Shown here piece after piece: positions 43,616-52,747 of a DNA stretch of 64,000 nucleotides. Origin of the DNA: Paenibacillus_F sp047238265 (lineage in GTDB: Bacteria; Bacillota; Bacilli; Paenibacillales; NBRC-103111). Every line of letters begins with the position of its first letter. The first letter of the stretch is position 1. The position numbers and the translations under genes were made by a program. The notes under the pieces are model-generated. The model was not told where the DNA came from and did not search any database. It saw nothing but the letters and a program-made list of their open reading frames with translations. The stretch is from assembly GCF_047238265.1 (NCBI RefSeq), contig NZ_JBDFMM010000001.1, positions 4,278,001 through 4,342,000 on the forward strand, in the 5' to 3' direction.

Positions 43616-44464
43616 ATATTCCCCTCTTCCGGTATGTTCTCAGGCCAATTTCCAACATTTCCTTCAAAACCGTTACCCATTGTCCGGAAAGCGCCGTCTG
43701 CCGGGCTTTTTGCTGTCTTCATCCGGCGTTATCCGGATCCGGGTTTACGGGATCATCCGCAGACATAAGACTGCCGGTGACCGGATCGGAAAGTCTTGCG
43801 AAAACTTGCATGAGATCGTTCATTTATACCTATGCGGTCCCCATATAAAACCGCACTAAACCATTAAAAGACAGAGGGGCTGTTAAATAGGACGACACAG
43901 GTCCTAAAAAAGTCTGCACACCTCGGCAAAAAATACAAAAGATGAAGCGCAGGCAAACATTCTGACGGCGGGTTAGGTTCGGTTCGGGAGACAAAACGGA
44001 TGGCTTTTTTAAGACACGGCAGGTTGATTAATAGCGGTGTGGCGGAGATCTGACAAAGTGAAATAACGGATTGGGAGAACAACTCTTTTTTGCGGAAAAG
44101 GAAGATAAAGCGGAATGCGAAAGAGACAAGCGGAAGCGGTTGACGCGTGAAGGAATGGAGACAAGAGGTAAAAAGCAAGAGCGCTGGGGCTCAAAAGCGG
44201 AAGGAAGACGGAGTACACGGAAGAGTACAATCGGGTTAAGGCATTTAAACAAACCAGGCAATGTAATAGCGAAAAGGACAGCAGGAGGGAGATGCCCAGG
44301 AAGACAGGCGGTCGGATCGGCAAGCGTCTCTCTGACGAGAAATACCATGTCCGTGAAAGCCGCGGCCGCGCCGCCTTCGCAGCACCGGGTGTCTTTTCCT
44401 CATGTATCGTACAATAAAGCGGGTCCTATGCCCTTTTGAATGCGAAGCGCAGGCCAGGACCGCT
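43616..44464. other. 850-bp region with no supported gene
   Basis: Several overlapping ORFs of 80-120 codons occur on both strands, but none has a domain, a good ribosome-binding site and plausible amino-acid use together. From about 44040 to 44320 the plus strand is strongly purine-rich (A/G), opposite to what a minus-strand gene would give. It may hold a degraded gene or a non-coding RNA. Confidence 0.5.
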
Positions 44465-44920
44465 TCAGGAAATCAGATTCTTCTCGGCATCGGCGGATTT
44501 CTTCTCCGTCTCGTTCAACGTACGGAGCATGCTGCCGATCGTCACGCCTTTCAAATATTGAATCATGTTCTGTTCGGCTCCATCCAGCATGTTGTCCATC
44601 ACATTCTGCATGTTCGCAGAAACAAGACAGTCATTCCCCTGGTCGCCTGAGCACCAGTTCGGTTTGAGGGTGCCGAGCGAAGTTAGCTGATAAATATCGC
44701 CGAGCGTAATCTCATCGGGATCGTGATTAAGAATAAATCCGCCTCCGCAGCCTTCTTTGGTGCGGACAAAACCGGCTTTGCGCAGACAGCCCATAATTTT
44801 GCGTATACGCGCGGAATGGGTGCAAACGTTGGAAGCAATATCATCGCTCGATGCCATGTGTTCCGGCAGATGGGCAAGAAGCACCAGACTGTGCACGGCA
44901 ATCGTAAACTCGCTGTTCAT
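44465..44920 (-). CDS. Rrf2-family transcriptional regulator
   Basis: 151 residues: winged helix at 1-80 ('FTIAVHSLVLLAHLPEHMASSDDIASNVCTHSARIRKIMGCLRKAGFV' region) with the Rrf2 'EGCGGGFIL' wing. Cys residues occur in 'CTHS', 'EGCGGG' and 'WCSGDQGNDC'. Their spacing does not match the IscR Fe-S set; it is closer to YwnA-type redox or small-molecule sensors. Target genes are unknown. AAGGAGGG precedes the ATG, and a sigma-A-like promoter lies upstream. Confidence 0.9.
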   Translation of the reverse strand: MNSEFTIAVHSLVLLAHLPEHMASSDDIASNVCTHSARIRKIMGCLRKAGFVRTKEGCGGGFILNHDPDEITLGDIYQLTSLGTLKPNWCSGDQGNDCLVSANMQNVMDNMLDGAEQNMIQYLKGVTIGSMLRTLNETEKKSADAEKNLIS

Positions 44921-44953
44921 GACATAGCCCTCCTTTCTCCTGATGTTCTCTCT

Positions 44954-44982
44954 ATTGTAGCAGAATCGGCTCTTAATGAAAA
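44954..44982 (-). promoter_or_regulatory. Promoter of the Rrf2-family gene
   Basis: Minus strand TTTTCA (44977-44982), 17 bases, TACAAT (44954-44959), about 35 bases before the ATG. Confidence 0.5.
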
Positions 44983-45006
44983 CGGTTCAGTGCTAGGGAC
45001 ATTTAC

Positions 45007-45633
45007 CTAGACGACACGGATGCCGAACGGCTCAAGCATCTCGCTCAGAAGTGACACCGGAAGACCGACGACATTGAAGTAATCCCCTTCTATCCCTTCG
45101 ATCAATGTGGCGCCGATCCCCTGAATCGCGTAAGAGCCCGCCTTGTCCGAAGGCTCGCCCGTCGCGATATAACGAAGGATCCGTTCCTCGTCCATCGGCT
45201 TCATCGTGACTTTCGTCCGGCGGTGCCTGACCGATATGCTGCTGCGGTCCGCGCTCAGGCAGGCGACTCCGCTGTAAACCTCGTGAGTGCGGCCCTGCAG
45301 TGCGGAAAGCATGCGCAGAGCATCCCCTTCGTCCTTCGGCTTGCCCAGTACTTCCCCGTCCAGCACCACAATCGTGTCGGAACCGATAATGACGGTTCTG
45401 TCCGGTGCGTATGAACCCGGCAGGGCGGCCGTTACCGCTTCCGCTTTGCGCACGGCAAGCGTCTCGACGATCTCCCGGGGACTCAGGCTCTCCTCCACGG
45501 TCTCATCCGCATCGCTGGATATAATTTCAAAATCCAGCCCCATCCCTTTCAACAGCTCCCGCCGTCTGGGCGAGGAGGATGCGAGAATCAGTTTAATGCC
45601 CTGCTCATAGGGCGCGCTGCCGGATCGGCTCAT
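45007..45633 (-). CDS. maf: Maf-like nucleoside triphosphate pyrophosphatase
   Basis: 208 residues from the ATG at 45633, chosen because GGAGG lies eight bases before it. 'LILASSSPRRRELLKGMG' carries the phosphate loop, with the DADE motif in 'SSDADETVEESL' and 'SDTIVVLDGEVLGKP'. Maf enzymes hydrolyse dTTP, UTP and modified pyrimidine nucleotides. In B. subtilis Maf also links to septum formation; order spoIIB-maf-radC-mreB is kept here with two short insertions. Confidence 0.94.
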   Translation of the reverse strand: MSRSGSAPYEQGIKLILASSSPRRRELLKGMGLDFEIISSDADETVEESLSPREIVETLAVRKAEAVTAALPGSYAPDRTVIIGSDTIVVLDGEVLGKPKDEGDALRMLSALQGRTHEVYSGVACLSADRSSISVRHRRTKVTMKPMDEERILRYIATGEPSDKAGSYAIQGIGATLIEGIEGDYFNVVGLPVSLLSEMLEPFGIRVV

Positions 45634-45683
45634 AAGGGTTGCCTCCATTTTTCTCAAAACATTTAAATGCGTTTTCTCAGGGA

Positions 45684-45926
45684 CTATACCTTACGGTACA
45701 GCCAGAATGCGGCCGCGAGGCCCAAAATGCTGCACAAATTCAGTTTAATCTGCAAAAGGATATCATACTGGATGACCTGCAGGTCCGCTTTGGGTTGCCA
45801 GACGATATCCGTCGTTTTGGTCAGGAACGCCAGTGCTTTGACCGGTGCGAGCAGTTGTCCCACAATGATGCCGACGACAAGACCGATCAGTAAAAACAGA
45901 ACGAGGGTGAAGCCGTTTTTCTTCAT
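45684..45926 (-). CDS. DUF4321 small membrane protein
   Basis: 80 residues with two hydrophobic segments: 'FTLVLFLLIGLVVGIIVGQLLAP' and a C-terminal 'NLCSILGLAAAFWLYRKV'. The pattern fits the DUF4321 family, found next to maf and radC in many Clostridia and Paenibacillus. Function unknown. A GAGAGGA site precedes the ATG. Confidence 0.8.
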   Translation of the reverse strand: MKKNGFTLVLFLLIGLVVGIIVGQLLAPVKALAFLTKTTDIVWQPKADLQVIQYDILLQIKLNLCSILGLAAAFWLYRKV

Positions 45927-46075
45927 CCGTTATCCTCTCTCTTCCCTTGTTTCTCCCTTATTATACGAAGCGGCACGTTAGGCATCAATCCGTAAAAACA
46001 ACAATTTGTAACATATTTCCGGCTTACTAACCTGGAAAGTCCCTGTACAATTGGAAACGGGAGGGGAAAAACAGG

Positions 46076-47284
46076 ATGAAAAAAACTACAAAATTAGCAG
46101 GGCTGACCCTCGCGCTTCTGCTGGTCTTTCCTTACGAGGCGATGGCTTACAAGGTTGTCGTCGATCCCGGTCACGGGGGGAAAGATCCGGGAACCATCGG
46201 TGTAAACGGTCTCAATGAAAAAACGGTCAACCTCGACGTGTCTCTGAAGCTCCGCGACGAGCTCAAGAAGAAAGGCGTCGAAGTCGTAATGACCCGGTCG
46301 GATGACCGTTATTTGTCCCTTGACGAGAGAGTTCAATTTACAAATGCCCAGAAAGCGGACGTTTTCGTATCGGTGCATGCCAATTCGAATCCGAGCTCGG
46401 CCGCTAACGGTTCTCAGGTTCTCTATTACGACAGCCGTTATCCCCAGGAGGACTATCCCGCCAGTCCGGAAATGGAAGCCCTTACGCCTTCCAGCAGGCT
46501 GCTGGCTCAAAAGGTGTTAAGCTCCGTTCTGTCCCAAACCGGATTGAAGGATCAAGGCTTGGTGCCGAGCGCGGTTTACGTCGTCCGTAAAGGAAACATA
46601 CCGAGCATTCTTGTCGAAACCGGATTTTTGAGCAATAAAAAAGAAGCGGATATGCTGGCCGATCCCGCATTCCGCACCAAAATGGCAAAAGCGATCGCGG
46701 ACGGAGTCGTTTCCTACCAGCCGCCGGTTTTCCCGGATACGGCCGGGCACTGGGCACGCGAAGCTATCCTGCGCATCAAAGACAAAGGCTGGATGGAAGG
46801 CATCGGGAACAGTTTCGAGCCTAACCGGGCCCTGACACGCGCGGAGTTCGTAACCGTGATGGACCGCGTCTTCGGGTTCGACGGCCTGCTAGGGACGGGA
46901 AATTCCGTACCCGCACCGGCTTTCAGCGATTTGAAAACGACCCAATGGTCCTATCCGGTGATGACCAAAGCTGTCCGCCTCGGACTGCTCGACGGGTACG
47001 CGGATCGTACCGTACGCCCGAACCAGTCGATCACCCGCGGCGAGGTATCCGCGATTCTTCAGCGGCTTCGCGAAATGAAAGGCTCGCCTACTTTGACGCC
47101 TCCGACCGGCCAGGACGTTTACTCCGACGTTCCCGCCTCGATGTGGTGTGCGGGCGCGGTCTACACGCTTGCGAAAGCCGGTATCGTCGACGGGACAAGC
47201 CCGGCGGAATTCAAACCGAACCGTTACATAACCCGGGCGGAGATTGCCGTCATGATGGACCGCTACTCCAAGCTCCAGCCCTAA
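46076..47284 (+). CDS. N-acetylmuramoyl-L-alanine amidase with three SLH domains
   Basis: 402 residues: signal peptide (1-24, ending AMA), Amidase_3 domain (about 25-215) with zinc ligands in 'VVVDPGHGGKDPG' and 'NEKTVNLDVSL', 'FVSVHANS', and the catalytic Glu in 'ILVETGFLSN'. Three SLH repeats follow ('FPDTAGHWAREAI...', 'FSDLKTTQWSYPVM', 'YSDVPASMWCAGAV'), which bind secondary wall polymers. It cleaves the glycan-peptide bond. Plus-strand, alone between maf and the SPOR protein; AGGAGGGG-like site upstream. Confidence 0.93.
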   Translation: MKKTTKLAGLTLALLLVFPYEAMAYKVVVDPGHGGKDPGTIGVNGLNEKTVNLDVSLKLRDELKKKGVEVVMTRSDDRYLSLDERVQFTNAQKADVFVSVHANSNPSSAANGSQVLYYDSRYPQEDYPASPEMEALTPSSRLLAQKVLSSVLSQTGLKDQGLVPSAVYVVRKGNIPSILVETGFLSNKKEADMLADPAFRTKMAKAIADGVVSYQPPVFPDTAGHWAREAILRIKDKGWMEGIGNSFEPNRALTRAEFVTVMDRVFGFDGLLGTGNSVPAPAFSDLKTTQWSYPVMTKAVRLGLLDGYADRTVRPNQSITRGEVSAILQRLREMKGSPTLTPPTGQDVYSDVPASMWCAGAVYTLAKAGIVDGTSPAEFKPNRYITRAEIAVMMDRYSKLQP

Positions 47285-47323
47285 AACAAACACGGCCCGC
47301 AAAATTCGCAGGCCGTGTTTTTG
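47285..47323. terminator. Bidirectional terminator between amidase and SPOR-protein genes
   Basis: AAACACGGCC/GGCCGTGTTT with A and T runs outside, between convergent genes. Confidence 0.85.
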
Positions 47324-47347
47324 TGTGTATGGAGTTGCGGCTTGAGC

Positions 47348-49192
47348 CTACGCCGATGCGGCCGTGAGCTGCTGCATCAGACGCTTCTCGGCGAAGACGT
47401 ACCGCATCAGCGCCTCCTGGGCTTCGGCCAGAAGCGGGGCGGACGGCGATTTGCCGTACTCGCCGAGCTTTGCCACCGCCTTGGCGAGAGCCGCGTTCAT
47501 CTCCTCGATCTGCGGCTTGGCCGCGTCGGGGATTCCCGCGGCTACCGCCGGCTGCAGGGCCGCCCACGCCTTGGCGGCGGCGTCGAGCGGCTGCAGCGCG
47601 GCCGCGTCGAGCGCGCCCGGCGCAGCCTCCGCCATCTTCGCGGCGGACAGGTTGCCGGCCGTGCCGGCGACCTTCGCGCCCTGCGCGAGATAATCCGCGA
47701 GCGGCTGGGCGCTGCCGCTCTTCCAGTACACCTTGCCGACAGCGGGAAGATCGAGCGGCTTCGCGAAGACTTCGATTTTCTTGGCGGCAAGGGCGGTTTT
47801 CAGCTTCGCGGCGTCCTCCTTGCTCCCGGCCAATCCGACGTATACCGTCGTCTTCGTGCCGGGTTCCGCTACCGCCGCGGCGCCTTTGCCCCGCGCGTCG
47901 GAGCGGGCGGTCTCCGCGCTCTGCGGCGTGCTGAAGATGCCGTTCTGCAGCACGGTGTAGGAGCGCGCCGGGATGGACGCCGCCGCAGTCGGCCCGCCGG
48001 CCGGCGAGACGGCGGCAGGCGCGGAGGCCGCCGGTGCGGAAGCGGCCGGTGAGGAGGCATCCGGCTTGAGCGGCGTGACCGTACCGGGACTCGGCTGGGC
48101 CTGGGCGGTCGCGGCGGGACCCGCGTCGATCGTGATCGGCTTTTCCGCGCCGCCCGAGAACATGGAAAGGACAAAATAGCCGAAGGCCGCCCCGGTTACC
48201 ATCGCTCCCGCCACCGACGTGGCGATGCGCAGTAAGCCTCCCCTACCGGTCCGGGAAACGCGTACGCCCGATTTTTGGGGTTCCTCCCAATGAAGACGGT
48301 TGTACGGATCCTCATAGACAGGCTCCCTGCGGTACGCCGGCGGCTCGTCTTCATAGTAGGCGGACTCTTCCCGGTTTCGGTTCCCGCTCCGGTTCCGCCC
48401 GGAAGAGGAAGGGGGCGATTCCGCAAGCTGCCGTTCATAGTAGTCCCTCTCCCCGGCGCTCCTTCTCTCCCTCGTATCCGGCACCGGCACACCGCCGGGT
48501 GCGGAACGGGCTTGACGGTCATCTTCCCGCTCGTCTTCTTGTGGAGCATACAGGCTGTTATAGCCCGGCAAGGAAGCCGTCCCGTGATCGATAAAGCCGA
48601 TGGGATCCTCCGGCCAGCCCAGGTTGGACGGTAGGGGGTAGCGCTCCCGGCGTCCCCGTTCATCCTCATGGGCTCGCTCTGCTGCCGGTTCTTCCGTAAA
48701 CCGGTAATCCGTATAATCGTCTGCCTGTCCGGAAGGACCCTCAAAGTCCCTTCTCCCCCTCCCGGCATCTTCGTCTCTGCGTTCCCCGAACGCGGTCCGG
48801 TCCAAATCCCCGTATTCCCGCCTTCTTTCTTTTTCTTCTCTGAAGCGTTCGTTGATCGTGCTTTCAAAATAACCGGAATCTCCCCGGTAACCCGGTTCCG
48901 CTTCCCGGATAAGATTGGCGATCCGTTCCGTTTCGGCATCATAAGGACTCTGCCACGTACCGAAATCGGCCGTATACTCATTCAGCTCTTCGGGGTGCGC
49001 CGTTGTCCCTTCCGGTTCCTTACGATTTTGCCGGTTTCTTTTCGCCCGATCCGCCTCCGCGTCTCTCCAAAGCGTTTCCGATACCGAAAACTCTTCTCTC
49101 GTTAAGGGAATAATTTTGCCGCCCGATTTATCTTCCTTACGGTTTGTCCGGTCGTTTCCGTCTATACGATAAGAAATTCTCGCTTTATTCAT
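47348..49192 (-). CDS. SPOR-domain membrane protein, positional counterpart of SpoIIB
   Basis: 614 residues: a long highly charged cytoplasmic region (1-325, Arg/Glu/Asp/Tyr-rich, little order expected), one TM near 330-355 ('IATSVAGAMVTGAAFGYFVLSMF'), an Ala/Pro linker, a SPOR domain (about 425-510: 'SYTVLQNGIFSTPQSAETA', 'TTVYVGLAGSKEDAAKLKTALAAKKIEVFAKPL' region) and an Ala-rich helical tail. SpoIIB of B. subtilis has the same topology and lies between maf and folC; it helps septal wall thinning at engulfment. Orthology is inferred from position and architecture only. AAGGAG is nine bases before ATG 49192. Confidence 0.7.
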   Translation of the reverse strand: MNKARISYRIDGNDRTNRKEDKSGGKIIPLTREEFSVSETLWRDAEADRAKRNRQNRKEPEGTTAHPEELNEYTADFGTWQSPYDAETERIANLIREAEPGYRGDSGYFESTINERFREEKERRREYGDLDRTAFGERRDEDAGRGRRDFEGPSGQADDYTDYRFTEEPAAERAHEDERGRRERYPLPSNLGWPEDPIGFIDHGTASLPGYNSLYAPQEDEREDDRQARSAPGGVPVPDTRERRSAGERDYYERQLAESPPSSSGRNRSGNRNREESAYYEDEPPAYRREPVYEDPYNRLHWEEPQKSGVRVSRTGRGGLLRIATSVAGAMVTGAAFGYFVLSMFSGGAEKPITIDAGPAATAQAQPSPGTVTPLKPDASSPAASAPAASAPAAVSPAGGPTAAASIPARSYTVLQNGIFSTPQSAETARSDARGKGAAAVAEPGTKTTVYVGLAGSKEDAAKLKTALAAKKIEVFAKPLDLPAVGKVYWKSGSAQPLADYLAQGAKVAGTAGNLSAAKMAEAAPGALDAAALQPLDAAAKAWAALQPAVAAGIPDAAKPQIEEMNAALAKAVAKLGEYGKSPSAPLLAEAQEALMRYVFAEKRLMQQLTAASA

Positions 49193-49345
49193 AGGGCCCA
49201 TCTCCTTATCCGCGTTCTGCTATCAGCCTATGAACGGGAACGGCAAAATATGTCCGGGCCTCGGAAATTTTACTAGACTGGAGATTTCCCAAAAGTTGGT
49301 ATAAGGTATACGTATGCAGACCACAATAACGGAGGTAACCCAATT

Positions 49346-49666
49346 GTGACGCTTGGCGATACAAGAAAAACTTTGCTGCTTGCAAGTATACTCGCTGTCT
49401 TGGGCTTTATCGTTTTTACGGCAAACCCGGGCTCCAAACCGTCCACGACTTTGTACGTATTCAATCCCCACGCGGATTTAACGAAGGAACAGTTGGAACA
49501 GCTGAATGGGGCGCGAATTAATATCATTTCTTACAACCCGCCTCTGGAAACGTTTAAGATCACGTCGTTCCCCACCTACATTCTGGTAAAAACCGAAACA
49601 CAGGAATTAATAGGGATCACAAACGATTTTGCGGAACTGGCGAAAATGAGAAAGACTAGCAAGTAG
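49346..49666 (+). CDS. Small membrane-anchored protein with thioredoxin-like region lacking CxxC
   Basis: 106 residues: one N-terminal TM (about 9-27), then 'TTLYVFNPHADLTKEQLEQLNGARINIISYNP' and 'FKITSFPTYILVKTE'. The last part looks like the strand with the cis-proline (FPT) of thioredoxin folds. The position where CxxC would be expected reads NPHA, so it is probably not a disulfide enzyme. I do not recognise a named family. GTG start 10 bases after GGAGG. It is a plus-strand single gene between SPOR protein and murC. Confidence 0.65.
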   Translation: MTLGDTRKTLLLASILAVLGFIVFTANPGSKPSTTLYVFNPHADLTKEQLEQLNGARINIISYNPPLETFKITSFPTYILVKTETQELIGITNDFAELAKMRKTSK

Positions 49667-49813
49667 ACTTTCAAGTCCGCGATGCGCCTCACGCCGTTTT
49701 GGATAAAATGCCGTTAGTTGCGGCGGAAAAATCAAGCGGCCCTTCTCCTTTTTACGAGCGGACGAACTTACTAATCGGCCTGCCCCCTGCCCGAAATGTC
49801 TGCTTTCCCCTCA

Positions 49814-49851
49814 ACAAAAAACCTCCCGTCAGCGAGTGCTGCGGAAGGTTT
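49814..49851 (-). terminator. Terminator after murC
   Basis: Minus strand AACCTTCCGCAGC pairs imperfectly with GCTGACGGGAGGTT and is followed by TTTTTTG, 50 bases after the murC stop. Confidence 0.7.
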
Positions 49852-49899
49852 CGTACTGCGGGCGTGCCGCATATTTCCATTGTACTGCAAAAAGAGTTC

Positions 49900-51300
49900 T
49901 CAGTTCGCCTCATAGCGGGCGCGAAGCGTTTTCGCGAGACCGTCCGCCGTTTTCCAGATGTCTCCGGCTCCCATCGTGATGACGAGGTCGCCCGGTTTAA
50001 CGCGGTCCGTCAAATAGACTTCCGCTTCGCCGCGGGTCGGAATGTAGGTGACATTCGGATTGCTGTTCTTGCGGATCAGTTCGACGAGCTTCTCGGAGCT
50101 GATGCCTTCGATCTGTTTCTCGCCGGCCGGCGAGTAGATGTCGGTGATCAGCACCTCGTCCGCCTCTTTGAAAGCATGGCTGAACTGTTCGAATAAGTAA
50201 AACGTACGCGTATAGCGCTGGGGCTGGAACACCGCGATAAGATGCTTGCCGGTGGCCTTGGCCGCCGAGATCGTCGCTTCGATTTCCGTAGGATGATGGG
50301 CGTAATCGTCGATTACGAGAATGTCGTTCACTTCGCCCAGCACCTGAAACCTCCGTTTGGCGCCGCGGAACTCCTCGATCGCCCCGGCGATCTGTTCGAA
50401 GGTAAGGCCCGCTTCCAGACACGTGATCAGCGTCGCCATCGCATTGTATACGTTGTGCCGGCCCGGAACCGACAAGCGCACCTTGCCGAGCGTTTCGCCG
50501 CCGCGGCGGACGTTGAAGGATACTTTCCGGTCGCCCAGCTCGATATCCGTCGCCACATAGTCGGCGTCCCGGTCAATGGCGTAAGTAAGGGTCTCGCTTT
50601 TGATCTGCGGAAGCATGCCCCGCAAATATTCGTCATCGAGACAGATGATCGCCTTGCCGTCTTCTCTCACCTGGCTGAGAAACTGGGCATAGGCTTTTTT
50701 CAGATTCTCGAAATCTCCGTCATAGTTTTCAAGATGATCCGCCTCGATATTATTCACGAGCGCCAGCGTCGGATGATACTGCAGGAAAGTGCCGTCGCTC
50801 TCGTCGGCTTCGGCCACTACGTAGTCGCCTTTGCCCGCTTTGGCATTCGAACCGATGTTCATGATTTCGCCGCCGATGATATACGTCGGATCGGTTCCGC
50901 AGCGTTCCATCACAAGCGCGATCATGGAAGACGTCGTCGTTTTGCCGTGCGCTCCGGCGACCGCGATCCCTTTGCGCTCATTCATCAATCTCGCAAGCAT
51001 TTGCGAGCGGTGAATGACCGGAATGTTCTGCTCTCCGGCCGCGACCATTTCCACATTGTCCTTGGACAACGCCGTGGAGTAGACTACGAGGTCCGCTCCG
51101 TCCACGTTCCGGGCTTCATGCCCGATATAGACGCGGGCGCCTTTGGCCCTCAGCTTTTCCGTCAGTTCCTGCTGGGCCAGATCGGAGCCGGACACCTGGT
51201 AACCCATTTCCAGCATTACTTTGGCGATCGCACTCATACCGTAGCCGCCGATGCCGATAAAATGTACGTGTTCTGGGGTATTCAATGTCGTTCTCACCAT
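49900..51300 (-). CDS. murC: UDP-N-acetylmuramate--L-alanine ligase
   Basis: 466 residues: N-terminal Rossmann 'HVHFIGIGGYGMSAIA', Mur ligase P-loop 'GAHGKTTTSSM', 'AEADESDGTFL', 'NNIEADHLENY' and the C-terminal 'DDYAHHPTEI'. It adds L-Ala to UDP-MurNAc. The start at ATG 51300 overlaps folC by seven bases; a TTG at 51285 gives 'NTPEHVHFIG' and has a better spaced GGTGAG, so the true protein may be five residues shorter. Confidence 0.96.
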   Translation of the reverse strand: MVRTTLNTPEHVHFIGIGGYGMSAIAKVMLEMGYQVSGSDLAQQELTEKLRAKGARVYIGHEARNVDGADLVVYSTALSKDNVEMVAAGEQNIPVIHRSQMLARLMNERKGIAVAGAHGKTTTSSMIALVMERCGTDPTYIIGGEIMNIGSNAKAGKGDYVVAEADESDGTFLQYHPTLALVNNIEADHLENYDGDFENLKKAYAQFLSQVREDGKAIICLDDEYLRGMLPQIKSETLTYAIDRDADYVATDIELGDRKVSFNVRRGGETLGKVRLSVPGRHNVYNAMATLITCLEAGLTFEQIAGAIEEFRGAKRRFQVLGEVNDILVIDDYAHHPTEIEATISAAKATGKHLIAVFQPQRYTRTFYLFEQFSHAFKEADEVLITDIYSPAGEKQIEGISSEKLVELIRKNSNPNVTYIPTRGEAEVYLTDRVKPGDLVITMGAGDIWKTADGLAKTLRARYEAN

Positions 51301-52670
51301 CCTTTTTCAGAGTCGGTCGTGTATAAGAGCCAAGAACGAACATCGGAAATCAAGTAGAGCGTGCCGGATACGACCGCCAGATCATCCTGTCCCGTTCGCT
51401 GCTTCAATTGTTCCAGGGCTTTCTTCCAATCCGGTTCCACCACGATATCGATATCCCGGTTCACGTCCAGTTCCCGGAGGGTCTCCCGGGCCCGGTCGGC
51501 CAGACGGGACGCACTTTCTTTTTTATGAAAATCCGGTTCCGTAAGGATAAGCGTATCCACCATTGGTAGTATATGCCTGAAATAGCCGGGTTGATTCTTC
51601 GTGGACAACATGCCGGCCATCAAATGAAGTTTCTTGTAGGAATACGTGTCTTTCAAAGCGGCGGCCAGTGTCTGCGCCCCTTCGGGATTATGGGCTCCGT
51701 CCAGCAGAATCCGCGGATTGCCGGAAACCATCTCAAGGCGGCCGGGCCACTGCGTTTCGCTCATGGCGGCGAAAAGATCTTCGTCGTCCACGATAAGCGC
51801 GTTATACTGGCGCAGGACTTCGAGCGTCATTAACGCTGCGGCGGCATTTTTCAGCTGGTGCGCCCCGTTGAGGGAAACCGGCACGTTCTCGATCGAACGG
51901 AACGGCCCCGTGAAGTTCAGCTTCTGGCCGTCCAGCTCCGTCGAAACGGGCTCGTAAGTAAACTGCTTGCCGAGGAGATAGACGGTCGTCCGTTTGCTCT
52001 TCGCATCCCGGATAAACAGTTCCGCAAGCTCGGGCTGTTCTACGGTCGTGACCAGAGGCACGCCGGGCTTAATGATGCCTGCTTTCTCAAGCGCCACCTG
52101 TTCCAGTGTATCGCCGAGAATGTCCATATGATCGTGGCCGATATTTGTGATAACGGAAATGACCGGCGAAACGATGTTGGTGCAGTCAAGCCGGCCGCCG
52201 AGCCCTACTTCCAATACGACATAATCCGGGAACGTGACCGTGCCGAAATACAAAAGCGCCAGCGCCGTGCAAATTTCGAACATGGTCGGGGAACCCAGCT
52301 CGGTCTCCGCCAGTTCGTCGGCGATCGGTTTCAGCCGGTTCGCCAGAAGCAGCAGAGCCTCTTCTTCAATATCTTGACCGTTATACTGTATACGGTTCGT
52401 AAACTTTTCGAGATATGGGGACGTAAAGGTTCCGACATCGTATCCGCTGCGGACAAGAACTTTCGTCAGGAAGGCGCAGGTCGAGCCTTTGCCGTTCGTG
52501 CCGCCGACGTGTATAAACTTCAGTCTCCGGTGAGGATGACCGAATTTCTCCATCAGCAGGTCCATTCGTTTGAGTCCGGGTTTGATGCCGACCGGCACGA
52601 GACCGGTAATCCAGTTCACTGCTTCGGTGTAAGTCTTGAACGGGGAAGCTGCTTCTGTATGTTGTTCCAT
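51294..52670 (-). CDS. folC: Folylpolyglutamate synthase / dihydrofolate synthase
   Basis: 458 residues from ATG 52670, nine bases after AAAGGG. 'HVGGTNGKGSTCAFL' is the P-loop, with 'VVLEVGLGGRLDCTN', 'NIGHDHMDILG' and 'LLDGAHNPEG'. It glutamylates folates. Gene order folC after valS is conserved in Bacillota. It is followed without a gap by murC. Confidence 0.95.
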   Translation of the reverse strand: MEQHTEAASPFKTYTEAVNWITGLVPVGIKPGLKRMDLLMEKFGHPHRRLKFIHVGGTNGKGSTCAFLTKVLVRSGYDVGTFTSPYLEKFTNRIQYNGQDIEEEALLLLANRLKPIADELAETELGSPTMFEICTALALLYFGTVTFPDYVVLEVGLGGRLDCTNIVSPVISVITNIGHDHMDILGDTLEQVALEKAGIIKPGVPLVTTVEQPELAELFIRDAKSKRTTVYLLGKQFTYEPVSTELDGQKLNFTGPFRSIENVPVSLNGAHQLKNAAAALMTLEVLRQYNALIVDDEDLFAAMSETQWPGRLEMVSGNPRILLDGAHNPEGAQTLAAALKDTYSYKKLHLMAGMLSTKNQPGYFRHILPMVDTLILTEPDFHKKESASRLADRARETLRELDVNRDIDIVVEPDWKKALEQLKQRTGQDDLAVVSGTLYLISDVRSWLLYTTDSEKGW

Positions 52671-52747
52671 GACTATCATCCCTTTGATTGATGTGAATCG
52701 CGGTGCTCCCCGCCAACCGGACGGGTGCACCGCGATATAATGCAGGC

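Noticed and set aside
43864..44178. Possible insertion-sequence remnant in the radC-Rrf2 gap
   Set aside because: No terminal inverted repeats, target duplication or transposase fragment could be made out.
44071..44439. 122-codon plus-strand ORF in the radC-Rrf2 gap
   Set aside because: TTG start without a proper ribosome-binding site, very high Lys/Arg/Glu content caused by purine-rich DNA, and no domain. Kept only as part of the unexplained gap.
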